Both the position numbers and the translations under genes were made by a program. Of a stretch of 64,000 bases of DNA, positions 1 to 8,958 are shown one piece after another. This DNA comes from JAEYZS01 sp964469265 (lineage in GTDB: Bacteria; Bdellovibrionota; Bdellovibrionia; Bdellovibrionales; JAEYZS01). Where the stretch lies: assembly GCA_964469265.1 (NCBI GenBank), contig CAYXYF010000001.1, forward strand, positions 124,001 to 188,000, written 5' to 3'. Below the pieces are notes generated by a model. That model had not been told where the DNA came from. It was given only the letters and a program-made list of their open reading frames with translations, and searched no databases. How positions within the stretch are numbered: position 1 is the stretch's first letter; each line of letters starts with the position of its first letter.

Positions 1-225
1 TTCTTCTTCCCGTTCTTGAACAGGTAGCTTTCCAGTCGAAAACTCTTCATCAAACTGAGGGCGGTAAGGTGTTTCTTCTTGTTTTCTATCACCCGTATCA
101 TCCTCAATTGGAATGTCGCTGATAGTTTCAATGATTTCAGCTTCTGTATTTAATTGTGCCGTTGTTACTGCTGGAAATAACAGAGCGATGAGGAGTAAAA
201 ACTGAGCTGGTAGACCTTGGTGCAT
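1..225 (-). CDS. Exported protein of unknown function, N-terminal fragment
   Basis: An open frame of 75 codons starts with ATG at 225 and runs off the left edge of the window. The first 23 residues form a typical signal peptide: a hydrophobic stretch of leucines and alanines ending in VTTA before QLN. The visible mature part is acidic and rich in Glu and Asp. No domain can be recognised in the fragment. It is divergent from nagZ, with a 64-bp AT-rich spacer that probably carries both promoters. The export call rests on the signal peptide; the function is unknown. Confidence 0.7.
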   Translation of the reverse strand, partial: MHQGLPAQFLLLIALLFPAVTTAQLNTEAEIIETISDIPIEDDTGDRKQEETPYRPQFDEEFSTGKLPVQEREEE

Positions 226-289
226 TTTTACATTATAAAGAAGTTTTTTTATTTAAGAATAATATTTGCGTATTAAGATAGTAATATAG

Positions 290-1966
290 ATGAAAGTTCG
301 TTTTTGTTTCGCTGTCTTACTCGTCATGTTCTTAGCCTGTGGATGCGCCTACTTTTCCACGGCTTCTGCTGACGATAAATCCCAGACGAATGACCAGAAG
401 GTTAATGAAATCATAGCCACCATGACGCCGTCTCAAAAAGTTGGCCAGCTTCTAATGCTAGGAATACTGGAAACGGAAATAACCCCCAACCTTCAAAAAA
501 GAATTTCAACAATTAAGCCTGGGTTTTTAATTCTCTTTAGGAAAAATATAATAACGCCAGTACAGACCTCAAAACTTTTATACGGAGTTCAGAGTACAGC
601 TCACAAAGCTTCTAATATTCAAATGATCGTGGCCGTGGATCAAGAAGGTGGAGACGTTGTGCGTATTCCGACAAGCCCTGCTCTTCCGACGGCACTGGCG
701 ATGGGAAGAAGCGGTGATCTTCAAAGCACATTTAAGATTGGAAAATATATTGGTGAAGTTTTAAATGTTATGGGCATTCATATGAATCTTGCCCCCGTGC
801 TTGATTTATCTGACCCCGAGAAAGTTTCTTTTATACAAACAAGATCCTTTGGAGCAGATCCAAAAGATGTCTCGGTAGTATCCAATGAGTTTGCTCGTGG
901 CGTTCAGTCATCTGGAGTTCTTTCAACCGCAAAACACTTTCCAGGGCTCGGCCACCTTAAAGAAGATTCTCACAAGACCATTGTGCAAAATCCAGTGACA
1001 AAGGCGGAATTTTTTAAATCGTATCTTAAGCCCTACCAAAAACTCATTAAGGAAAATTCCATCTCAGCAATTATGATGACTCATCTGATTTATCCAAACC
1101 TCGATCCCTCCATGAAACCCGCAACATTTTCATCTGAGATCATAAATATTATAAAAGAGAGATTACAGTTCAAAGGCCTTATTGTGACGGACGACGTAGA
1201 GATGGCGGGAGCAAAATTTTATAGTACTGCAGGTGAAAGAGCTGTGCAGGCATTCCTCGCGGGCAATGATGTTTTGATGGTGGCCTGGAACAAATCCTCC
1301 CAGAGGCAAGCCCATCAGGCTTTACTCAAAGCTTACGAAGGCGGAATTATCTCTGAGGAACGTCTTAACTCCTCTCTTAAAAAGATTATTGCACTCAAAG
1401 AAACATTGAAGCTCACAGAGCCTCCGGCAGTGACATCGCCTCGTACAATTTTAACAAAGCTTCGCGACAACGCTCTAAAGGAGCCCGTAAATAAAATCTT
1501 TGAAAAGATCTTTAATGATGAAGTGACGCGTATTAATCCAAAAATTACAGCCCCCACTAGTATCGCGGTAATGTCTGCTGAGTATTCATTCTACAGACGC
1601 TTTATCTCGTCTTACGGAAAACAATCACAGTTTGTCCGTATCAGAAAAAAGTTCGATTTAAAAAAATCAATTTCTATTCTTCGTAATGCGAGCATGATTA
1701 TCGCAAATGTTTCGGGCCCTTCTAGTGCGCGCATCGTTAATAACCTTCCACCAGAGTTAAAGAAGAAGTCCGTTGTCATTAATTCTCGCTACTTGGGATC
1801 AATTAAAAACGAGGACCAGTTTTTAGGTGTTATGCAGATTTCAATGAAACACCCTGATATGGGCGTTTATATCGGATCATATCTTGATAGCAAAACGTCA
1901 GGTGAGGAGATCAATCGATCGCTTTCCTCTGAACAAAAAAACTCAGACACTCCAACTGCTCGTTGA
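290..1966 (+). CDS. nagZ: Glycoside hydrolase family 3 beta-N-acetylhexosaminidase (NagZ-like)
   Basis: Predicted to remove beta-linked N-acetylglucosamine from peptidoglycan-derived muropeptides during wall turnover or, in a predator, prey-wall processing. The GH3 catalytic barrel covers about residues 35-375. It contains the NagZ signature KHFPGLGHLKEDSH (215-228), whose Asp-His pair supplies the general acid/base, and a VTDDVEMAGA segment (299-308) with the catalytic nucleophile Asp. A further domain of about 180 residues follows, as in the longer Bacillus-type NagZ rather than the single-domain enterobacterial enzyme. The N-terminus is a signal sequence with Cys at 17 and 19 in a lipobox-like context, so it may be a periplasmic lipoprotein. 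Its stop abuts the stop of the convergent minus-strand gene with no spacer. Family assignment is secure; the exact substrate is inferred. Confidence 0.88.
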   Translation: MKVRFCFAVLLVMFLACGCAYFSTASADDKSQTNDQKVNEIIATMTPSQKVGQLLMLGILETEITPNLQKRISTIKPGFLILFRKNIITPVQTSKLLYGVQSTAHKASNIQMIVAVDQEGGDVVRIPTSPALPTALAMGRSGDLQSTFKIGKYIGEVLNVMGIHMNLAPVLDLSDPEKVSFIQTRSFGADPKDVSVVSNEFARGVQSSGVLSTAKHFPGLGHLKEDSHKTIVQNPVTKAEFFKSYLKPYQKLIKENSISAIMMTHLIYPNLDPSMKPATFSSEIINIIKERLQFKGLIVTDDVEMAGAKFYSTAGERAVQAFLAGNDVLMVAWNKSSQRQAHQALLKAYEGGIISEERLNSSLKKIIALKETLKLTEPPAVTSPRTILTKLRDNALKEPVNKIFEKIFNDEVTRINPKITAPTSIAVMSAEYSFYRRFISSYGKQSQFVRIRKKFDLKKSISILRNASMIIANVSGPSSARIVNNLPPELKKKSVVINSRYLGSIKNEDQFLGVMQISMKHPDMGVYIGSYLDSKTSGEEINRSLSSEQKNSDTPTAR

Positions 1967-2671
1967 TTACCGAATTGCTTCTGCAGGAAAAATTTTATCT
2001 TTTATTGATTGAGGGTGAAGGTCTTGTGAAGACTCTCTCTTCATTCGGATCTTGCCGATTTGAATCGGCGATGGGATTTCGGCTTCGCTGATGACATTAT
2101 CAGAATCAAGATAGATCTTTGCCGAGGCGAGTATCCGTGTCCATGTGCTACTAACACCGTCAAGGGGCTTTACCTGTAAACGATCGTTTTCGATTGTTGT
2201 TTGAAGTTGTAAAATGCTTTGTTTACCGAAAATATTCACTTGCCGAGAGGGTGATTCCATTAGTGCAAGGGTCACGGCACTTAATGGGTCAAACACCTGC
2301 GAGGTATTTTGAGATGGATTCATGTACTGAATTTCTCTCTCGAGGACCAACCCTTTTTTGTTTTCGATGTAGTTAAACCCATCGACTAGCATTTCCCATT
2401 TTTTGAAGATGCTCTTTGTAAAATCTTTTTCTTCGTAAGAGAGAAAATCAAAGGCCTCGCCATTTTTTTCCCAAGTGGATTGAGCTTCAAAATGATAGGC
2501 CGCCAAAAACGACAGCTTAGCCTCGCACTTAACATGGACGACATAATTTTCGCTCTCGGTTTTACAAAAAAGCAAGCTTAGGGTACCCGAACCACCAAGA
2601 CCAGAAAGTGAATAGTTATATTCAGTATTTTCTGGCCATTGAATGTTGGTTACTTTGGATTGAAGTTCCAC
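1967..2671 (-). CDS. Conserved protein of unknown function, possibly DUF3108-like
   Basis: A 234-residue protein rich in beta-strand-like stretches. The N-terminal pattern (tyrosine-rich strand, GLGGSGTLSL turn, alternating polar and hydrophobic segments) resembles DUF3108 outer-membrane/periplasmic proteins, but this is a weak recognition. No signal peptide is visible at the chosen start, which is unusual for that family. It lies 6 bp downstream of atpC on the same strand, so it is probably co-transcribed with the ATP synthase genes as the last gene of the unit, and it converges on nagZ without a gap. Function unknown. Confidence 0.6.
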   Translation of the reverse strand: MELQSKVTNIQWPENTEYNYSLSGLGGSGTLSLLFCKTESENYVVHVKCEAKLSFLAAYHFEAQSTWEKNGEAFDFLSYEEKDFTKSIFKKWEMLVDGFNYIENKKGLVLEREIQYMNPSQNTSQVFDPLSAVTLALMESPSRQVNIFGKQSILQLQTTIENDRLQVKPLDGVSSTWTRILASAKIYLDSDNVISEAEIPSPIQIGKIRMKRESSQDLHPQSIKDKIFPAEAIR

Positions 2672-2677
2672 AAATTA

Positions 2678-3088
2678 TTAGTGATTCATTCTTGCTACGG
2701 AAATTCTAACTAGAGCTCTTTCTCTTTTTAGCCTGTATTTTTCAAGCTCATCGCCACCGACTTCTCCCAGCGCTTTTTCCGCTTTCTTAAATGAAAGCTC
2801 AGCTCTTCCAAGATCAATCTCTGATGGTCGCTCTGCTGTTTCAGCAAGGATATTTACCGTATTGTCGGCGATTTCACAATAACCCCAACTCACAGCAACA
2901 CTCTCTACTTCGGAGGATCCCTTCCTTTTGTAACGAACAACGCCTGTTGTAAGAGTCGTCATCAAAGGAGCGTGACCAGGAAGAACGTTGAGCTCACCTC
3001 TTTGTGCTGGAACTAGAATATCTTCCACTTCCACATCAGTGATGAGCTTTTTCTCTGGAGTAACAACTGTTAAGAATAATGGGTTCAT
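2678..3088 (-). CDS. atpC: ATP synthase F1 epsilon subunit
   Basis: The epsilon subunit sits on the central stalk, links gamma to the c ring and can inhibit ATP hydrolysis. The 136-residue protein shows the N-terminal beta-sandwich with the family motif GELNVLPGHAPLMT (31-44), followed by the two-helix C-terminal domain from about residue 88. The length is normal. It follows atpD with a 1-bp gap and is the last recognised subunit of the minus-strand atp cluster. Confidence 0.96.
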   Translation of the reverse strand: MNPLFLTVVTPEKKLITDVEVEDILVPAQRGELNVLPGHAPLMTTLTTGVVRYKRKGSSEVESVAVSWGYCEIADNTVNILAETAERPSEIDLGRAELSFKKAEKALGEVGGDELEKYRLKRERALVRISVARMNH

Positions 3089-3089
3089 A

Positions 3090-4502
3090 TTAAGCCTTTA
3101 GTTTTTTCGCCTTTTCGATAGCATCTTCAATTGTACCAACCAGATAGAATGCTTGTTCTGGTAGATCATCATGAAGACCTTCCATGATTTCCTTAAAGCC
3201 TTTTACTGTGTCTTTAATATCGACATACTTACCTGTTAAGCCAGTAAACTGCTCAGCAACGAAGAATGGTTGAGACAAGAATCTTTGACACTTTCTAGCT
3301 CTTGCAACGACAAGTTTATCTTCCTCAGACAACTCATCCATACCAAGAATTGCAATAATATCTTGTAACTCTTTGTACCTTTGTAGAAGCGCCTGAAGCG
3401 ATCTTGCTGTTTGATAGTGCTCAGTTCCGACAACCTCTGGCGTTAGAATTCTAGATGTTGAATCTAGAGGATCAACCGCAGGGTAAATTCCTAGTGCTGC
3501 AATTTGACGGCTTAAGTTTGTCGTTGCATCTAAGTGAGTAAATGTTGTTGCAGGAGCTGGATCCGTATAGTCATCGGCAGGAACGTAAACTGCTTGTACC
3601 GATGTAATAGATCCCTTCTTAGTTGAAGTAATACGCTCTTGAAGGTTACCCATTTCAGTAGAAAGAGTTGGTTGATAACCAACCGCGGATGGAATACGGC
3701 CAAGAAGCGCCGACACCTCAGCACCTGCTTGAGTAAATCTAAAGATGTTATCAATAAAGAAGAGAACGTCTTGGTTTTCACGGTCTCTAAAGTACTCAGC
3801 AATTGTTAGGCCTGTTAATGCAACACGCGCTCTTGCTCCTGGTGGTTCGTTCATTTGACCAAAGCAAAGAGCTGTCTTTGAAATAACTCCAGACTCTTTC
3901 ATCTCTGCCCAAAGATCGTTTCCTTCTCTTGTTCTCTCTCCAACACCCGCAAATACTGAGTATCCACCGTGCTCTGTTGCGATGTTACGAATAAGCTCTT
4001 GAATAAGAACCGTCTTACCAACACCCGCACCACCGAAGAGACCAATCTTACCACCTTTTGCGTATGGGCAAAGAAGGTCAACAACCTTAATACCTGTCAT
4101 TAACATTTCTGCAGACGTGGATTGATCTTCAAACTTTGGAGCAGCTCTATGAATAGACCAGCGCTCTTTTGAAGCAATGCTTCCACCATCATCAATTGCA
4201 TCGCCAGTGACGTTAATAATTCTTCCCAGAACTTCGCTTCCCACTGGTGCAGTGATTGTAGCCCCTGTGTCCATAACTTTTTCACCGCGAACAAGACCCT
4301 CTGTTGCATCCATTGCAATAGCACGGACTGTGTTGTCACCAAGATGCTGAGAAACTTCAAGAGTAAGGTTCCATTGCGTTTCAGAGATGCCTTTGTTTGT
4401 TACTTTCAAAGCTTGATAAATTGGAGGTAACTTTCCATTCGGGAATTCGATGTCTACAACCGCACCCAAAACTTGTTTAATGTGTCCGTTTTCCATGCTC
4501 AT
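3090..4502 (-). CDS. atpD: ATP synthase F1 beta subunit
   Basis: The catalytic subunit of the F1 head, which makes ATP from ADP and phosphate at the alpha/beta interface. The 470-residue protein has the Walker A P-loop GGAGVGKT (157-164), the GERTREGNDLW segment with the catalytic Glu, the IPSAVGYQPTL signature and the DELSEED-type loop (GMDELSEED) near residue 394. The length is typical. It lies 4 bp downstream of atpG. The ATG at 4502 has another Met two codons later, so the exact start could differ by two residues. Confidence 0.98.
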   Translation of the reverse strand: MSMENGHIKQVLGAVVDIEFPNGKLPPIYQALKVTNKGISETQWNLTLEVSQHLGDNTVRAIAMDATEGLVRGEKVMDTGATITAPVGSEVLGRIINVTGDAIDDGGSIASKERWSIHRAAPKFEDQSTSAEMLMTGIKVVDLLCPYAKGGKIGLFGGAGVGKTVLIQELIRNIATEHGGYSVFAGVGERTREGNDLWAEMKESGVISKTALCFGQMNEPPGARARVALTGLTIAEYFRDRENQDVLFFIDNIFRFTQAGAEVSALLGRIPSAVGYQPTLSTEMGNLQERITSTKKGSITSVQAVYVPADDYTDPAPATTFTHLDATTNLSRQIAALGIYPAVDPLDSTSRILTPEVVGTEHYQTARSLQALLQRYKELQDIIAILGMDELSEEDKLVVARARKCQRFLSQPFFVAEQFTGLTGKYVDIKDTVKGFKEIMEGLHDDLPEQAFYLVGTIEDAIEKAKKLKA

Positions 4503-4506
4503 ATTT

Positions 4507-5370
4507 TTACCCTTTCAATGCTTCTGCACCGCTGGTGATTTCGATCAATTCAGTCGTAATCGCAGCTTGTCTAATTTTATTATAATTTAAAGTCATTTGA
4601 TTAATCATTTCGCCAGCGTTTCTTGTCGCGTTCTCCATTGCCGACATACGAGAACCATGCTCTGAAGCGACACTTTCTTGCAGGCTTCTGTAAACCTGGA
4701 CAGTAAAGTGCTTTGTTAAAAGAGCGTCTAAGATTTCTTCTGGTTGTGGTTCGAAAATAAAATCAAGAGCGTCTTTTTCATCGGTTTCTTCGTGACGAAC
4801 AGGAACTAAAATTTCATCCACTACGTTTTGGCTAATTGCTGAGACAAACTCGTTATAAACAAGTCGAATCTCGCTGTATTCGCCCGCAGCGTAATACTCA
4901 AGAAGCTTTTTAGAAATCTCCGCAGCCATTTTATAATTGATTTCATTTGCTAAGTTATAAATGACATCCACTGTATGGACGCCTAACTTCTTAAAGTAGT
5001 CGTACCCTTTTTTGCCGATAAAGAGGAAATCCATTTTTTCATATTTCCCGCTTTCTCTTTCATAAAATTGTCGAGCGTATTTATTAATGGATCCGTTAAA
5101 CGCCCCACAAAGACCTCTGTCAGACGTTAGGACAACCAATAAAACTTTACCGCCCTCTTTAGGTTGACCTAATAAAGGATGGTCAAGCTTGTTTGACCTT
5201 GCTAACTTCTGAATGACATCAGCAATACGGTACGCATAAGGACGGGCATTCACAATCCGCTCTTGTGCTTTTCGAAGTTTCGCAGCAGAGACCATTTTCA
5301 TTGCCTTGGTCGTCTGCTGTGTCTTCTTCGTACTGTTAATTTTGGACCTAATGTCCTGTAAGTTTGCCAT
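4507..5370 (-). CDS. atpG: ATP synthase F1 gamma subunit
   Basis: The rotor shaft of F1. The 287-residue protein has the conserved coiled-coil N-terminus (SKINSTKKTQQTTKAMKMVSAAKLRKAQ), the Rossmann-like middle with LVVLTSDRGLCGAFN, and the C-terminal helix with SRMSAMENATRNAGEMI. It sits between atpA and atpD, with 15 bp to atpA and 4 bp to atpD. Length and order are those of a standard F-type ATP synthase. Confidence 0.97.
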   Translation of the reverse strand: MANLQDIRSKINSTKKTQQTTKAMKMVSAAKLRKAQERIVNARPYAYRIADVIQKLARSNKLDHPLLGQPKEGGKVLLVVLTSDRGLCGAFNGSINKYARQFYERESGKYEKMDFLFIGKKGYDYFKKLGVHTVDVIYNLANEINYKMAAEISKKLLEYYAAGEYSEIRLVYNEFVSAISQNVVDEILVPVRHEETDEKDALDFIFEPQPEEILDALLTKHFTVQVYRSLQESVASEHGSRMSAMENATRNAGEMINQMTLNYNKIRQAAITTELIEITSGAEALKG

Positions 5371-5385
5371 AATTTATTTTTCCAA

Positions 5386-6906
5386 TTACGCCTTAAAAAT
5401 AGTTTTAAATTCTTTCAAAGCTGCATTTAGAGTTTCTTTTGAAGCGTCAGAAATTGTTTTTTCATCTCTGATTGCTTTCACTACCTCGTAGTATTTTTGC
5501 TTCATAAACTGGTTAAACTCATTTTCAAACTTAGTAATTGCATTCACAGGGATTTCATCTAAGAAGCCGTTTGTTGCGGCATAAATAATAATCGCCTGAT
5601 TCTCAACTTCCACTGGTGAGTATTGGTTTTGCTTAAGAATTTCCACAAGTCTTTGACCACGAGTCAGCTGGGCTTGCGTCGTTTTATCAAGGTCTGATCC
5701 GAACATCGCAAATGCCTCAAGCTCTCTGTATTGTGCAAGTTCAACTCTGAGTGTACCTGCAACTTGTTTCATTGCTTTAACTTGAGCAGCCCCACCCACA
5801 CGAGACACAGAAATACCAACGTTAACCGCAGGTTTAATCCCTTTGTGGAACAACGAGCCTTCAAGGAAAATCTGTCCGTCTGTAATGGAGATCACGTTTG
5901 TTGGAATATATGCAGAAACGTCACCCGCTTGAGTCTCAATAATCGGAAGTGCTGTTAAAGAACCGCCACCTTCTTCTTTAGAAAGTTTTGCCGCTCTTTC
6001 AAGAAGTCTTGAGTGTAGATAAAAAACGTCACCAGGATATGCTTCACGTCCTGGCGGTCTTCTTAATAAGAGTGATAGCTGACGATAAGCTTGAGCTTGT
6101 TTTGTTAAGTCATCGTAAATGATAAGCGCATGTTGACCGTTATCTCTGTAGTACTCAGCCATTGCGCAACCTGAATAAGCCGCAAGATATTGTAGTGGCG
6201 CAGGGTTTGAAGATGTCGCCGCAATAACAGTCGTGTAATCAAGAGCGCCTGCACTTTTTAGCTTTTCAACAACAAGGGCTACCGTTGATTGCTTCTGTCC
6301 GATTGCCACGTAGAAACACTTAACGTCTTTGCCTTTTTGGTTGATGATCGTGTCGATTGCAATTGTTGTTTTTCCCGTTTGACGGTCACCAATGATAAGT
6401 TCACGCTGACCTCTTCCAATTGGGATCATAGAATCAATTGCTTTAATTCCCGTTTGAAGAGGCTCGTTGACTGGTGCTCTTTTAACAATCCCTGGAGCCT
6501 TTACATCAACAACTCTGTGCTCAGTCGCTTGAATTGGACCTCGGCCATCAATTGGATTCCCAAGAGCATCAACGACTCGACCCAAAAGACCATCGCCTAC
6601 TGGAACCTGAACAATCTTCTTTGTTCTTTTAACGGTGTCGCCTTCTTTAATCGCGTAGTCATCACCGAAAATCACGGCACCGACGCTGTTGGTTTCTAAG
6701 TTTAGTGCCATTCCAAAGATGTCACCTGGAAACTCAACGAGCTCCCCAGACATAACATTGTCTAGACCGTAAACTCTTGCAACACCGTCACCTACAGAAA
6801 GAACGCTTCCTGTCTCGTTGACGTCAAGGGTCTTATTATAGTTTTTAATTTGATCTTTCAAAACTCTGGTTATTTCTTCTGCCCGGATTTCCATTTTAGA
6901 TGACAT
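5386..6906 (-). CDS. atpA: ATP synthase F1 alpha subunit
   Basis: The non-catalytic nucleotide-binding subunit of the F1 hexamer. The 506-residue protein carries the P-loop GDRQTGKT (173-180), the LLRRPPGREAYPGDVFYLHSRLLER block and the SRVGGAAQ segment with the interface Arg. The length is standard. A good Shine-Dalgarno (AGGAG) lies just upstream of the ATG at 6906. The gap to atpH is 35 bp, the widest inside the cluster. Confidence 0.98.
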   Translation of the reverse strand: MSSKMEIRAEEITRVLKDQIKNYNKTLDVNETGSVLSVGDGVARVYGLDNVMSGELVEFPGDIFGMALNLETNSVGAVIFGDDYAIKEGDTVKRTKKIVQVPVGDGLLGRVVDALGNPIDGRGPIQATEHRVVDVKAPGIVKRAPVNEPLQTGIKAIDSMIPIGRGQRELIIGDRQTGKTTIAIDTIINQKGKDVKCFYVAIGQKQSTVALVVEKLKSAGALDYTTVIAATSSNPAPLQYLAAYSGCAMAEYYRDNGQHALIIYDDLTKQAQAYRQLSLLLRRPPGREAYPGDVFYLHSRLLERAAKLSKEEGGGSLTALPIIETQAGDVSAYIPTNVISITDGQIFLEGSLFHKGIKPAVNVGISVSRVGGAAQVKAMKQVAGTLRVELAQYRELEAFAMFGSDLDKTTQAQLTRGQRLVEILKQNQYSPVEVENQAIIIYAATNGFLDEIPVNAITKFENEFNQFMKQKYYEVVKAIRDEKTISDASKETLNAALKEFKTIFKA

Positions 6907-6941
6907 CTCCTTGTACCTTGTTTTCTTTCATTCTTTCATTT

Positions 6942-7487
6942 CTATTGATTAACTCTGTTAACTTGTTCTTTGAGCTTGGTGAGTTGCGTTTCAACTGTTC
7001 CATCAAAAGTGTAGCTCCCCACCTTTGCCAAAATTCCGCCCACCAACGTCGGATCTTCTTCATATTCAAGGATCAATTGATTCCCTGTAAATTTAGAGAT
7101 CACGCCTTCGATTTCTTCTTTTTCCTCGTCAGATAATTTCTGAGGAGAAGTCACCGTGCCTCTTAAGACATTGTTTTTCTCATCATTGATTGTTTCAAAA
7201 CTTGAAACCACTTCGTCTAAACTATTGATTCTATCCTTAGCGGCCAACAATCTTAGAAAATTTAAAGCCTCTTGCGATAACTTGATATCCGAAACTGATT
7301 GATCCACTACTAGCTCTTTTTCACGTCGTGATAATACGGGTGAAATCAAAAGCTCTTTTAACTTTGGCTGATTTAAGATTTCTTGAGCGCTACGAAGCTG
7401 TCTTAGTGAATCTTCGGTGTTGGATTCACCAACCGCCTCAAATAGAGCCCGTGCATATCTTTTTGCTACTTCCGATTGTGCCTTCAT
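6942..7487 (-). CDS. atpH: ATP synthase F1 delta subunit
   Basis: Peripheral-stalk subunit (OSCP homologue) joining the b subunits to the top of F1. The 181-residue protein begins with the family's KRYARALFEA segment and ends with the conserved PTLVGGILAKVGSYTFDGTVETQLTKL pattern. It overlaps the stop of atpF by 4 bp, consistent with translational coupling. Confidence 0.96.
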   Translation of the reverse strand: MKAQSEVAKRYARALFEAVGESNTEDSLRQLRSAQEILNQPKLKELLISPVLSRREKELVVDQSVSDIKLSQEALNFLRLLAAKDRINSLDEVVSSFETINDEKNNVLRGTVTSPQKLSDEEKEEIEGVISKFTGNQLILEYEEDPTLVGGILAKVGSYTFDGTVETQLTKLKEQVNRVNQ

Positions 7488-8035
7488 TGTACGGTTCCTA
7501 TGTTTTCAATAAATTGGTTGCGCAAATCTTTTTGGTCGTTGTCATTAAGGTTTTTCTCTATGTCTGTGCGAGCAAGCTTTAGCGCTTCCTCAAAAGCTTC
7601 TTTGCGCAAATCTTGTTTTGCTTTTTCGTATTCGTACTGAGCAACATTTTTAGCGTCTTTGATTATGTTTTCTGCAAGCTCTTCAGCTTCTTGGATAAGC
7701 TTGGATTTTAAAAGCATTGCATCAGCCTGAGCTTTTTCAATTGCTGCTGGCGCCTCTGCCTGAAGTTTGGTGAGTTTTTGCGAGACTTCCTCATGGCGCT
7801 CTTTTGCTTCTGTGAAAGCGCGCTGAGCCGACCTTTTTGCTTCCTCGTGGGTAACAAGGCGGGATGTGAAGTAAGAGCGAACTTTTTTGTGAGTGAGGCC
7901 ATACAAAAGAGCAATTAAGAGGGTAACGTTAATCATTTGATAGTACACAAAAGTCGGAATTCCATCTGCGTGTTCAGCCGCAAACGCTACCGTTGAACCA
8001 AATAGAATTGAAAAAATTAAAATTACTTTTTTCAT
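7484..8035 (-). CDS. atpF: ATP synthase Fo b subunit with a cleavable-looking N-terminus
   Basis: One of two b-type peripheral-stalk subunits. The 183-residue protein starts with a signal-peptide-like segment ending in AFA, then a second hydrophobic stretch (about 29-46) that would be the membrane anchor, and then a long charged helix. An extra signal peptide on a b subunit occurs in related deltaproteobacterial lineages; atpE in this window also has one. It lies 5 bp after the b' gene and overlaps atpH by 4 bp. Confidence 0.93.
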   Translation of the reverse strand: MKKVILIFSILFGSTVAFAAEHADGIPTFVYYQMINVTLLIALLYGLTHKKVRSYFTSRLVTHEEAKRSAQRAFTEAKERHEEVSQKLTKLQAEAPAAIEKAQADAMLLKSKLIQEAEELAENIIKDAKNVAQYEYEKAKQDLRKEAFEEALKLARTDIEKNLNDNDQKDLRNQFIENIGTVQ

Positions 8036-8040
8036 AATGT

Positions 8041-8481
8041 TTAAACTTCCCTGCTTAGAACTTTTTTCTGAATATCGCGACTCAGCTCTGGGATCATCCC
8101 TTTAAGTTGAGATCGAATTTTATTAGCCTCTTCGACTGTTTCACCGCGGGTTTTTTGCACTAAAGCCTCGGCCTCTTTTCGTGCCGTTTCAATGGTGACA
8201 GCTTGTACAGCTTGGGCTTCCTTATTTGCGGCCTCGTAATAAGATTGCACTTGCGAGTTCACTTCACGAGCTTTTGCTTCATATTCAAAGTTTAATTCTT
8301 GAGATTGTGCGTTTAGTTTTTCTGCGACCTCTTGATTGCCCGTTGTAATTTCAAGCCGCTTATTGTGGGCTTTCATATAGGGCTTAAACCAAAGGCGCGT
8401 TAAAATAATATACGCTACACAGAAAATGATAAACTGATAGAAAAAAGTGCCATCAACACCTAATTGCGAGAGCATTTCCAT
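8041..8481 (-). CDS. ATP synthase Fo b' subunit
   Basis: Second b-type stalk subunit, expected to pair with AtpF as a b/b' heterodimer. The 146-residue protein has one N-terminal membrane segment (about residues 12-29), then an Ala/Glu/Gln-rich coiled coil to the end. It is the first gene of the atp cluster. AAGGAT a few bases upstream of the ATG serves as ribosome-binding site, and a palindromic CTATATATAG at 8500-8509 just upstream could include a -10 element. The b' call (rather than a second plain b) rests on position and on the lack of a signal peptide. Confidence 0.9.
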   Translation of the reverse strand: MEMLSQLGVDGTFFYQFIIFCVAYIILTRLWFKPYMKAHNKRLEITTGNQEVAEKLNAQSQELNFEYEAKAREVNSQVQSYYEAANKEAQAVQAVTIETARKEAEALVQKTRGETVEEANKIRSQLKGMIPELSRDIQKKVLSREV

Positions 8482-8583
8482 TTTATAATCCTTAAAACTC
8501 TATATATAGAAAAGGGTCATTGAGTTACTAGCATCACATAAAATGGATGGCAAGGATTTGAGAAGCGATTTTGTCTTTGATCT

Positions 8584-8955
8584 TTAGGATTTGGGCATGT
8601 GCGTTGCTCCTTCGAAAACAACGCCTTCTTCGATTTTAAGACTCGGTGTCGTGACGGTGCCCTTGAAAATAGCGGGCGGGAACATTTGAACCCTTCGTCG
8701 TGCAAAGATGTTCCCCTTTACTGTTCCACTAATAATAACAAGGTCGGCCTCAATTTGGGCCTCAACTTCGGCCCCCGCATCAATAACTAGGGTGTCTTTT
8801 GTAAAAATCTCGCCTTTGAATTTACCGCCAATGCGCACGGTCCCCTCAAAAGTCAGTTGTCCCTCAAAAGAGGCTCCCTGATCAATAAGGGCCGTAACAT
8901 GTTCAAAAGATTTTGAATCAAGGGTATTGGCAGCTCTTTCAATGACGGTTTCCAT
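8584..8955 (-). CDS. Bactofilin family cytoskeletal protein
   Basis: Bactofilins polymerise without nucleotide into right-handed beta-helical filaments and help shape the cell or position polar machinery. The 123-residue protein shows the family's repeated strand pattern, for example IDQGASFEGQLTFEGTVRIGG, GKFKGEI, VEAQIEADLVIISGTVKGNI and the final KIEEGVVFEGATH, flanked by short terminal tails. It lies 3 bp after parB and about 100 bp before the atp genes, so it is probably co-expressed with parAB. In myxobacteria bactofilins and ParABS cooperate at the pole; a similar link here is an inference from linkage. Confidence 0.93.
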   Translation of the reverse strand: METVIERAANTLDSKSFEHVTALIDQGASFEGQLTFEGTVRIGGKFKGEIFTKDTLVIDAGAEVEAQIEADLVIISGTVKGNIFARRRVQMFPPAIFKGTVTTPSLKIEEGVVFEGATHMPKS

Positions 8956-8958
8956 AAA

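Noticed and set aside
6289..6699. 136-codon plus-strand open frame opposite atpA
   Set aside because: Shadow of the highly conserved atpA coding sequence, with no ribosome-binding site or recognisable domain. Other long antisense frames in gyrB, gyrA and uvrA were rejected for the same reason.
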